A DNA stretch of 64,000 bases, taken from positions 52,971,121 to 53,035,120 of the forward strand of contig NC_079219.1 in NCBI RefSeq assembly GCF_029633865.1, written 5' to 3'. Positions 23,324 to 35,245 of the stretch are shown one piece after another. The notes below the pieces were generated by a model. It saw nothing but the letters and a program-made list of their open reading frames with translations. It had not been told where the DNA came from and did no database searches. Position 1 is the stretch's first letter; every line of letters starts with the position of its first letter. The DNA is from Lampris incognitus. Lineage: Eukaryota; Chordata; Actinopteri; Lampriformes; Lampridae. The position numbers and the translations under genes are program-made.

Positions 23324-23339
23324 TGACTCACGTGACGTC
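23324..23339. promoter_or_regulatory. Overlapping AP-1 / E-box / CRE-like composite
   Basis: TGACTCA (23324-23330), CACGTG (23329-23334) and TGACGTC (23333-23339) overlap in 16 bp. The site is 450 bp past the tax1bp1 stop. The 10-mer CACGTGACGT recurs in the tax1bp1/hibadh promoter at 59026-59035. Confidence 0.35.
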
Positions 23340-23786
23340 GCTCACAGGCGGGCCAGCGTCCGGCTGGATGGGGTTCATATAGAAGTCTGGTAAACAAACA
23401 CCTGCTGTCGCTCTCCCTGATTCGCTCTGCCTAGTGTTCAAATGGGTCTGCGAGAGCCAACTTGAAGAAAAATTACAGAAATAGTCTCACCCCCCCCATC
23501 CAAGTGAAGGGAATCTCTCTAAAAATAACATTCTCTGATTTGCAGGATAGATTCAGTGGCCCTGGGATTCACACAGAGCTGGAACAAAATAATCATTGTT
23601 TAAAAGCACCACACACACCACCCATAAAGAATCTCCCTACGTTGAAATTATTGTTAATTAATAATAGTCCCAAAGTGTGGATCGTCACACAGTTACATGC
23701 GGGAAAACCCCCCCCAAAAAAAGACTGCTGAGTGGTTTCGTTGAGCGGTGACAGGAAGTGGGTGGAGCCGCCAACGTCTCGTGCGT

Positions 23787-23985
23787 CTAATCAAAGCTGG
23801 GCGCGCCGCCGCTGAAGTGCGTGAGCACGTGGTTCTCGAAGATCTTCTGGTCGCAGTCCAGAGGGAACTGCTCACTGCACATGGGGCAGACCTTCCAGTG
23901 ACTCTCCACATGCTCCTCGAACTTTGTCTGGTCGTAGTTTGGCGGGAAGATGACCTCGCACAGGGGGCAGCGTTTCATATCCATG
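23787..23985 (-). CDS. tax1bp1: tax1bp1 exon 18 (zinc fingers, stop)
   Basis: Acceptor ATGTGCAG upstream on the minus strand; stop TAG at 23787-23789. It encodes both UBZ-type fingers, CPLCEVIFPPNYDQ...HVESH and CPMCSEQFPLDCDQ...HVLTH, then the tail FSGGAPSFD. The second finger has FPLDC where recalled human has FPPDY. Confidence 0.97.
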
Positions 23986-24000
23986 CTGCACATGGAGAGG

Positions 24001-24070
<70 letters not shown>

Positions 24071-27000
24071 CAAAGTGGTGGAGGTGAAAGAAAAAAAAGG
24101 CGAGAGAGAGCAGTAGTGTTAATAAGCAGTTGGTTGATGATGTTGGCAAACCAGGGGTGTGGGTTAATAAACAGCATCTGTCTGTGTCAATGTGGGTGGC
24201 CCGCTGGGGATACTAATACCAACACCAGGACAGGGGATAGGGGAGGGGGAGGGGGGTGTTACAGCAGAACAAACACATTACACATGTTACAATGCACAGG
24301 TTTAGAAAACTACACAGGCTGTGCAACAAAACCTGGAGGATGGAGGGATGGAGGGAGACCATTTACGAGGGTGTGTGCTTGGGAGGATATGTTACCTGGG
24401 TTCAAAGCAAAAGGCAGTTTGCCCTTCATTCACGAGCGGGCTGTGGGCTTCAGTCGCTGTAGGCTGCTCAGCGCCGTTGCCCTGCAAAAACAACGACAAA
24501 AATAGAAGTTCAAAAAACCATCAAACGCCAGCTGCTTCCGTGGCAAAGAGCCGTCTTCCCCTACAACTAACACACATCCAGCAACCAGTTAAAAAGGTGC
24601 GATGTGTCATATTTTGGCTTTCCTGATGACTATTAAATATCAGTAGGGGTTTGCTGAGTCTTCGTGAATGAAGCAAAGCAGACAACTCACACCTCCCCCA
24701 CTTCCCTCATTTCTGCGTTTAAAAATCACGGGAGCCGGGACCAACTGAGTGTTTTGGTCCTTGTTTTGTCATCCCGCTCCCACCGAAAACACTCGGCTCA
24801 TATTCACGGTCCTCCACAAACTACCCAGCGATTGCAGCAAACTGATTTGTGCCGAGGCCATTCAAACATGGCAGACGCAAGCAAATGTGCCAAGTACCCA
24901 CTTCATTTCTATCTGCTTGTTTTGTCCATTTGCTTATTTTGTCTGTTAGCATGCAGGTAGAAATTACACACAGCCCCTTTCACATGAGGAGAGGAGGCAG
25001 TCTTGGTTTAATAAAATTTCAGTTCTTGTCAAACAAAAAAATTGCGACACAGTAAAGGCAGGGATTCAAACCTTCTCAACTGAGAAAACGGTACGTGCAG
25101 CCCCCACGGAGACCTTCATAAAAAAGGAGCAGGTTCCCCGGGTGGTGATGGATGTAAGCAGCGCCACAGCAGTTGGACTTACGTTGTTGTTGTTCCTCTG
25201 TTCCTCGGACTCCTCCAGGCCGTCGGGCCGGCTGAGATTGCGGGATGGCTGGATACACACCACGTTGCTGTCCCAGGAGGGTGGGCCCACAGGGGGCAGC
25301 CTGAGCAGCTGGTCATCTGAGAACTCCTCATCCTCTTCGTCTATAAAAGAGGACATCAGACGGACATGTAGTGTAAATTAAATGTAAATGTTGTGTGGAA
25401 TGCGGGGAGGTGTGTCGAAGGTATCTGGCTGGGGGAGCTTGGTCTGCTGTGGGCCCAAGAACCATGGCCCTGACCGGAGCTGCGCCCAAAGAGGAAACAC
25501 CGAGGGTGGTCTGACAGGATGCGGAAGCGGGGCAGGCTAAGCTAACTGCTAGCCCATGGAGACTGGCAGTTCCAACAGTCATCCTGGCTGGCGTTCGTTC
25601 TCCTGGACAGTGATTTTTTTTTAAAATTTAGTTTAGATATATGTGTTAGTTTGGATACATGTGTTTTTGTTGTTTTTGGATGTGTTTTTGTCTTTGTGTT
25701 GCACTGCTGTGGGCTGGGGTGTTTCTGATTCTGATTCTGAAATTCAGTCACTTAAATCTCATTTCTTTTTTAAATCTCATTTCTGGCTGACAGTGCAACA
25801 CAATCTTTTTTTTTGGCCAGGTCTCCCTTAGAAAGGACAGTCTCAGTGGGACTCCAGCTGATCTATTAAAGGTTTAGTAAACACCCAGACATGCACCCAT
25901 TCATAACCCCATCAGGATTCACATCAAACGAGTCAACCCCAACCCCACTGCTCTTTTCATTAATGTAGGCTCCTTATCTTGCCCCAGCACTGCCATCACA
26001 ACACACATGGTGCGTTCTTACCCTCAACAAGAGTCATTACTCATCCCTTTCACACACATGCTCTCTTAGCTAATGTATACATAACGTATTCATAAAGGTT
26101 CAACTTTTCTCTCCTTGCATTGCATTTTGATGTCACACACAATGCAAAGTGGGTTTCGACAAACTGACTAATGGACCGATTGTCAACCAGTGTCGACTTA
26201 TTTGCAAGAAGTTCCAGAAAATTATCCCTGGAAAATTCTGAGTAGAAACTGGGCAAACCGGTGTTACTCTCAGGGAGACCTACCTTTTGCATCTGATGTG
26301 GAGTATGGGTTCCCATAATGCAGCTCAGAGGGGCTCTGGGAGACCAGCAGAGGGGTGGGGGCATCCTGGGCATAGGGGACAGGGTACTGTAAAAACACTG
26401 GAGTGCTGGACTGGATGCCCTCGAGGCTGGGTTTCTCAGTCGGCCCCTCATCCCCCTTCCTGCTTTGGCCCTTCTGGATCTCCTGCGGAAGGGTAACAAC
26501 AGAAATTCAAGTGTAATTCATTATTAAAAGAATGCTTATCATAACCAAGATCACGGCAAGCAAGTTCTTCTGGTTCCTTCGATCATGTTTAATATGCAAA
26601 ACATTTCTATGACATCATAGCAGGATTTCCTAACAGGTAAGTGGTGCGCATGCAACTGGGTCCCAGTATTTTTTTCCTGAACTGGCTCTGTATATACACT
26701 ACTGTATGCATTAGCCTGTGTCTTGAGGAACTCTAAGTGGCCCTATCTCCTCAACGCTGCCAAGGCTTTCCAGTCAGACAATGCATCACTCCTTGCAATC
26801 ACACAGCAAGTCTTGAGCTTTGAATTGCCTGCTCTCCACTTTGCTCGCACAAACAGCTTAATTACATCTTCATTAAAAAAGAAACTCACTCGTTTTCAAA
26901 GAGAGTGGGAGACTGTGTTTTATTGACGTTTAAGTTGCAGGCGCCAATTTAATTTACAGTCTAAACCCCAAATTGGGTCATTTTGCTCCTCTCGGTTGCC

Positions 27001-27333
27001 GTGGCAATACATCGAAGCAGTCTTTGTGGGTCAGCGTGGACCTAGCTGTGGTCCAAAGTAATGGAATGGAAAATCAGAACTCATTTACTTTGCTTCACCA
27101 ATTAGAGAGACACGCTAAACCCACACCAGATTGGAGAGGGAAAATGGCTGGGGAACGGCAGCTTTTTTAGGGCATTTTTAGAGAGGAAGAAGTCTATAAA
27201 GGAGAAAATGAAAGCTGTCACAAACCCCCTCCAGTTTTTCCTTTTCTTTCACCAGCAGTGCAAGTGTGTCCTTCAGCTCCCTCAGCTCTCGACCCTTCTC
27301 AGCCAGCTGGCTCTGTGGCGACAAACAAAATGG

Positions 27334-27388
<55 letters not shown>

Positions 27389-30300
27389 GTTAGAAGGATG
27401 GGCTCACTCACACAATTAAAAAAAAAAAAAGAATCAATAATTAGGAAATATTTTCAACTCTGAAATAGTTGACATCCTAAACATTCAGGACAAGTACCAC
27501 AGTAAATGTATGGATCGGCTTTAAAAGTGCATAAATGAAGTACTCCAACTCTCAATGGGTAGCATTAATTGACTGTAGCCATAAAAGGCTTCGCTTTTTG
27601 CTAAAGACTAATTTATCTACAGAACAGCTCAAAGCAAAACAATCTGTTTGAATTTCTATGGGAGGCTAAAGCAAATATCCCTCTGACGTGAGCCAAGTAC
27701 AGCATTAAACCAGGGAAACGGAGAGATCTCTTCAGAGCCAGGAGTCTCTCGTCTCCTAAGCCCGACATAAACAGCAGTAAAAGTTGCTTTCTCTGAGCGG
27801 GGCCTGCCCATAAACAACAGTGTCAGAGGGATTGCGTTCGACTGCAGAGGTAGCATCAAAGGTTGGGTTCCTGGGCTAGACCAGCCACGCGGAGCCATAA
27901 AGACTTCCAAGCGTAGGCTCTGGGCAAAGAGTTCTGCTTGGGTAGAGAACAGCGGATCCAGAACATGGCCCTGGACGGTCTCTTGTGTCCTGCACTCACC
28001 TTGTAGCGGTCCTCTTCCGCCACCAGCTGGAGCTTCAGGTTCTCATTGGCTTTGAGCTGCTCCTTCAGCTTCACCTCCATCTTGGCCAGTTCGTCAGCAA
28101 ACATGCAGCTGCGCTCCTTCTCTTCCTGAAGAACAGACAGAAAAACATAAACCAACCCTGTCTTGAGAATCGTAGTTTATTCTAGCCCGAGTTCCCTTTT
28201 CGTTCATTGTCCACGGTAGCTAAATCTAATTCAAGGCTGCTGGGGGCTGGAGTCTACACCAGCACAGACTCAATAGAGGACAGAGAGACATCCTGTCCAA
28301 TCCATCACACCAAACCATCACAGCGCCCACACACACAGTCCTATTTATGAATAAAATAATTGGCCATAAGCAATTGTGCGTCTCCAATTAAACCTACTAT
28401 GAATGTCTTTCGACTGTGGAAAGAATTCAGAGTGCCTGGAGGAAACCCACAAGAACATGGGGAGAACATGTAAACTCCACACAGAAGGGCTGAGATCGAA
28501 CCCACAACCCTCCTACTGTGAAGCAACAGTATTGACCACGACGCCACTGCGCCGCCCCCTCTATAAAAAAGCTGAGACAACACTTTTTACAGCAAAGAGC
28601 AGTTTTCCACAAGGATGTTTGCCTGACTGACTTTTGGAGTAGTCAGCATCGACAAAAGCACTTGAGAGTTTCAGAGTTTCTTACGCTTAGCAACTGTTTG
28701 CATTTCCTGTACTTGTCGCTCCTGTCAGATGCCTCTCTGCTAATGCCTTTCAGCTTTTCCTGGATGATGGCTTCCAGCACTGGGTCGGCAGCACCTGGAC
28801 TCCCTGCAAAGACAAAATGAAGGCTGAAAGTTAAGGTTTTTCTAAAAAGCAAAGCGGCTTTTTAACAATAATAGAATGACCAAGGCCGCCATTTTGGATT
28901 TTAACAGTTTAATAACCTTGTGGAAAAAAGATAGACCCGCCGCTCCATGAGTGCTCCTAAAATTGCATATATTTGCATTAAAATGAGTTTAGATCAACTG
29001 CACAAAAAAGTTATGATAAGATCTACCTAAAATGACCATGAGCCGTCAGAAAGACAGCTCGTAATTTTCGCATCATTGTGCGCGTTATGTCACTATTTAT
29101 GACATGTGTTAGTCGCATCACGAAGTTTATTGCTCTGTCCTAGAAACACACTAGCATTCTCCGGTGCAGAGTAATAGTCTAAACTTGATTTTTGATTATT
29201 TCCAACATGTCTGGTTACAGACGCCGTTTCAGACACACCATGACTACCCACCGAGGCATTGCGGTATTTACAGGCATTGGACAGCGGCCATTTGAAATTG
29301 TTTGAAAAATAGTATTAACGTTATTAAAATTTTAATTTTGGTGTCAGTCGTTTCTTAACAGACCACTAACTACTAACATATGTAATGCACTAATATCTCA
29401 ACTGGGTATTTATCTTGACAGAATATAGAGTTTAAAAACCGGCGGTCATTTTGACGGCCCATGGTCATTTTAGGTAGGCGTGAAATCCTGGTTCTAGTGT
29501 TAAGCTGAGAATGCCATGATAGCGTAGTTAGATATAGGTACCTGGCACAGATGTGTCTGGGCTTCCTGATGCAGGGACTGCCACAGCCTCTGCTGCAGCT
29601 GTTTTCTTCTGGTCCTAAACACAAGTGGTGATGGGAGGATGAAAATGAACTTGAATAACGATAATACACTTTTGCATGATGCGTGTTTATGTGTGTATCT
29701 GCAGGCTAATAACTGGTGGTACTCACCCCTTGCTGTTCACAGAGCTTCACCACTTGTCTTTGCAGCCGCTGACATTCCTTGTACTTTTCCTTGTAGTGTT
29801 CTGCTGCCATGTGTAGCCGGAGCTTCAGGTCCTCCACTTCTCTCTGCAGCTCAGCCAAAGCGGCAAGGTCGCCGGCAGCCTCTTCCTCCACCTTGGCCTG
29901 CAGACACAGAGCAGTATTACGTCTGGTCTTCTAGTGTGCTTAATAATAAAGGCTGAGATTATAACTTAAATATCAATAACTCTTCAGCATTATAGGAGGC
30001 TTTTTCTGACATGGCTTTGGTCCAAATGCTTCCTGGAGTGACCAAGGTAAAGGCTTAGCCAATATATTACTCCTAATGACTCTGACTGATCATTTAGGCC
30101 CTCTATATTTATGATGGTAGTAAAGAGTAAAGTCTCAGATGCAGTTTTAAAATGAACACACTCAAATGAATCTCCGTCTCCCATGAAGGAAGTTCAGCCC
30201 GTTGAGTGCGTGGCATATGGGTAGCCTAATGCGACACAGTTCTGGGACCAAAAATGGAATCCAGAGAGAAACTGTGCCTTTCAGGGACGCAATGCATCAT

Positions 30301-31308
30301 GGGAACAAAAAGGTAAAGCCTGTCAACTGAATGACTGGGACCAAACCATAGAAAATGCTGTAAACTGTAACTTGCACCAAGACAGTGACACCATTAATTC
30401 CAATATTTTATCTTCCGTATTTGTACGAGTGTCTTGCCGTTTCTCATTTGTTCTCTACACTTGCTTTTCAGGATCACAGGGGGGCTCAAACCTTTGCCGG
30501 CTGGTATTGGGCCCAAGGTGGGAAGATATCCCAGACAGGACACCAGTCCACTGCTGGACACACATTCTTTAATAAACCTGATCTGAATGTCTTCAGATTG
30601 TCAAAGGGAACCAAAAGTACCTGAGAGAAACTGAAGCGAACATGTGCAGAATATGCCAACTCCACACAGAAAAGGATCAAACCCAGATCTTGCTGTGTGG
30701 AAACCACACTCAACCACGTTGGCTGGGTACTACCCTTGAGGTTAGCATACTTCTTCTAGATAACCCGACACACAGAATCTCTCTCTATATATACTAATTT
30801 TAAAGAACTCCTCTCAGTGTAAAACAACTTGTGTCCTTACCGCTTCCTGCTTGGCCTCTGCCTTCATCTGTTCCACCAGGAGCTCGAGGCGGGCACACTG
30901 GGCCTGAGCATCAGCTTTGGCTTGGCGCAGGGCGTCTGCTTCCAGCTTCATGCGGTAGAGGTCGGACATGCTGCGGTCACGAGCGCTGGAAGCGTCCCTC
31001 AGCTCTGCAGCCAGCATAGAGGACTGCTGCTGGGTGGCCTGGAGCTGTTCCTCCTTCTGTCGCAGTTGCTCCTTCAGGGCCTTCATGTCTCCCTGCCAGA
31101 CACAAACAGGAGGGACAGGGGAATATATGACGGTGAGGACAGAGAGAGTAAAGATGCAAATTCTGTGAAATATTCATAGAAGGGATCCAATGCATATGGT
31201 GCAGGGAGGTCACTGAAGGGCTGGATCGACTTGGACTGAAAGCTGTCAAAGATAGTCCAGCCATAATTTCCATGGTAACTAAATCAACATCTTCATTATC
31301 ATCATCAT

Positions 31309-31366
<58 letters not shown>

Positions 31367-31917
31367 GTGCTTTACATCTGATGAAGTGAAAGTAGTAGCT
31401 GTAGTCATAGCAACAGTGATTATAATTTTTAAAAACTGCAGTTCTACTACTACTACTAATAATAATGACATCATTATAACTCATAGTAATAGCAGCAGCA
31501 GTAGTAGTAACATAGCAGTATTGCAGTTTTCAAAAACTACTAGATTTTAAAATTCTTTGTATCTGATAAAAAAGTAAAACACGGACAAACAATATATAAA
31601 AGATGCATTGAGTAAAAGTACAACACATGAATAATCTATACACATGATGGGATTTGTGTGTTTTTGTTCAAATAAAATCCGTGTGTGTACCAAGGGGGAA
31701 ACTTTGGCCAAGATCTCTCTGTGCTGTTTCTCCGTTTGGGTGAGGCAGGCCTGGAGGCGTCCCACCTCCTCCTTAAACTGGGCAATGGTGTTCTCCTTGT
31801 TCACGTCCACGGACTTCAGCATCTGCAGCTCCGCGCTCAGCTTAGTGTTCTCCAGCTCACGGTTCTTCAGGTGAATCTGGCGCACAAACACACACACAGA
31901 TATAAACATGCACACAT

Positions 31918-31987
<70 letters not shown>

Positions 31988-34900
31988 TAGTCAGATAGAC
32001 AGATGGACACACCGACAGGCAGAAAGAGGCATGCACACATGCATGCCCACACACACCAAGACACAATACACAGGGTCATTAGGTTTTTGCCTCGTTTATT
32101 CAGTGCCAATCACGATTATGCACCAAACAGCATATGACTATTAAAATAAATGTCGCATGACCTTAATTACAAAACAGACATTGAGGTAGGCCCGTAAAGT
32201 CGCTCCTCCTGCTGGAGACCCACTGTGATGGTGCGTGTTAAATTAGGTATGGAGTTTTTGGCTTGGTTTCTGTGGCGACGCTGCACACCACTCCCAGTTC
32301 CTGAGTTGTGCCCGCCACAACAAAGACGTAAACAGCAGACAGGCCAGAAGAAGACATAATAAGGCATGCCCTGTTTAGACTAAGTATACGAGCCCCAGTA
32401 TGCACAATAATCACGGCAGTAAAAAGAGAAAAACAGAAACTTTAGGGGAAGACAATGAAACGAATGTCGAATCGCTAGGGATCTTAACAAAACAGCTATG
32501 TTTAACCCCTTTCGAGGATATCGCTACTCGAGGTCGGCCGATTAATCGGCACCGATAGGACGTTTTACAAACTATCGGGATCGGCGGCACTCGGCTCCAA
32601 TACTGGCCAATGGCTGCGCAGCCTCCAGCGGCCACGTGGGGGTGCACATCACCGTTTTACACGAGCTACTGTCATGGTCTACCTGAGATCATTTATATTT
32701 AAATGAAAGTTAGCTTTATATAAGACAGCTTTATTTGTAAATTATGAGCATGATAAGGTTGTTGGTTATAGTATATTATCTATCTATTTATTTATTTATT
32801 GCCCCCCCCCCCCCATTGTACCTGGCCAATTACCCCACTCTTCCAAGCCATCCCGGTCGCTGCTTCACCCCCTCTGCCGATCCGGGGAGGGCAGCAGACT
32901 ACCACGTGCCTCCTCCGACACACGTGGAGTCGCCAGCTGCTTCTCTTCACCTGACAGTGAGGAGTTTCACCACGGGGACGTGGCGCATGGGAGGATCACG
33001 CTATTCCCCCCTCCCCCTTGAACAGGTGCCCCGACCGACCAGCGGAGGTGCTAGTGCAGCGACCAGGACACATACCGACATCTGGCTACCCACCCGCAGA
33101 CATGGCCAATTGTGTCTGTAGGGACACCCGACCAAACTGGAGGTAACACGGGGATTCGAACCGCCGATCCCCATGTTGGTAGGCAACGGAATAGACTGCT
33201 ACGGTACCCGGACGCCCATAGTTTGATATTATTAATGAATTAGAGTGAAGATAACTGCTGCTCTGCTGAAAGCATGCAGTCTCTGTTTTGCTACTAGGCA
33301 TGGTTGTTAGAATTTGGCTAGCCGTAAGGGCAAGCCTATACAAGTATGGGCCAACAGCCATATCTGATCATTTGAGGGCCACTTTTGCTGAAGATATATT
33401 GTGTGCGACCCCATTTAATATCACTCTTACTTCACTGATTTCATGAGACCAGGAGAGGGGCAACCTTAAATGCCCAACAGAATTTCAGTTATGTTTTTCA
33501 ATGTAGACCTCATCAGAGATCATCTTTTTCAGAAAACAATTCTCCACTCCATGAAGAAACCTTCAACACATTATTCTGGCAATAGGGTAAGGAAATGTGG
33601 GCTAAACCTTAGTGGTCACGGGGTAAACACAGGAACTGCCGATTTTATAGCGAGGATGACCATTCAAGGCATATCTGACCCGTTTCCAGTTTATTTCTCC
33701 CCATAAAAGTTGTCTCTTGAATATATAACGCAACACTACATCAGCTCCTTGTCCATGATACAAGACAGGGAGGAAAAGTAACCGTTCAACTGTTACGTTA
33801 CATACCAGTTTGCCCTTCTCTTCCAAATAATCCAGCCACGTTCACTCATGAGACCCATTCATGAAATGAAATCGCACACTTTAGGATCCTGACACCGGGA
33901 CACGCAAAGCAAGAGAAGTCATCCTGGCCAGCCATAAGCCACAGAACAGCTCATTAATCCAGCAATGCAATCCACTGAATCACACACCAGGACGTTCTGT
34001 TACCAGCGATGTAATCCATGAAATCATGCTACAGGACATTCTCTTACTAATGATTAAATTCGGTGGGACAAAGAAACTGGCTTACTAAAAACGGCGCGGT
34101 CAAAATTAGTCAACTAGGCTAAGTAAAGCACGTCAAGCATGACAACACCATCTCTGACTGATGTTGGGGGGTGATTCCCTTTTTAAATGAGATTATTATG
34201 GTAGTAGTATTATGTAGTAGTAATACTATGGTAGTAGAAGTAGATTATGGCAGCTTCTTTGATGGTACTTGAGTTGTGTCTGCTGAATTATAATGGGCCT
34301 CATTCATCTGTCTTTCTTTGTACGTACAAATTTGTTCTTACACGGGCGTCCGGGTAGCGTGGCAGTCTACTCTGTTGCCTACCAACAGGGGGATCGCTGG
34401 TTTGAATCCCAGTGTTACCTCCGGCTTGGGCGGGTGTCCCTACTGAAACAACTGGCCGTGTCTGCAGGTGGGAAGCCGGATGTGGTTGTGTGTCCTGATC
34501 ACTGCACTAGCACCTCCTCTGGTCGGTTGGGGAGGAGGGGGCGCCTGTTCGGGGGGGGGGGGGGATGGCATGACCCTCCCATGCACTACGTCCCCCTGGT
34601 GAAACTTCTCGCTGCCAAGTGAAAAGAAGCGGCTGGCGACTCCACATGTATCGGAGGAGGGATGTGGTAGTCTGCAGCCCTCCCCGGATCGGCAGAGGGG
34701 GCGGAACAGTGACCGAGATGGCTCGGAACAGTAGGGTAATTGGCCGAGTACAATTGGGGAGCAAAACCGTGAAAAAATCCGAGGAAAAAAAAAGTTCTTA
34801 CACACCCATGAAATTCTTTAGCCCTGAAGTTTGTCTCAGAGACCTGTGTAGAACCTGGGTAACCCCTGAATTTAGACACCAACAGGCTCACGCTGATGTC

Positions 34901-35198
34901 TTTGCGAGGCTGGGTGATGGGTCTTTGCAAGAAGTAGACAATAGATGTTAGAGGGAAAGAATTACAAATAACCATCAGGGTTTGCTTCAGAGGTGGCACG
35001 GTGGTGCAGTGGTTAGCACGGTTGCCTCACAGCAAGAAGGTCCTGGGTTCGAGCCCCGGGGTAGTCCAACCTTGGTGGGTCGTCCCGGGTCATCCTCAGT
35101 GTGGAGTTTGCATGTTCTCCCTGTGCCTGTGGTTTCCTCCCACAGTCCAAAGACATGTAGGTCAGGTGAATTGGCCATACTAAATTGTCCCTACGTAT

Positions 35199-35245
<47 letters not shown>

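Larger units (their letters stand above)
20412..23786. other. Tail-to-tail 3' region of jazf1 and tax1bp1
   Basis: The two genes converge here. It holds the 3' UTRs, Penelope-element debris (21066-21722) and a composite AP-1/E-box/CRE sequence (23324-23339). No coding exon is visible. UTR extents cannot be fixed from sequence alone. Confidence 0.7.

Noticed and set aside
26050-26499. 149-residue minus-strand ORF as a separate gene
   Set aside because: It is a shifted-frame shadow of tax1bp1 exon 15; only the phase-0 frame matches TAX1BP1 and joins both neighbours.
31272-32109. Cys/Val, His/Thr and similar low-complexity ORFs
   Set aside because: They are translations of (TG)n/(CA)n microsatellites; the same applies to Ser/Leu ORFs at 24000 and 40530.
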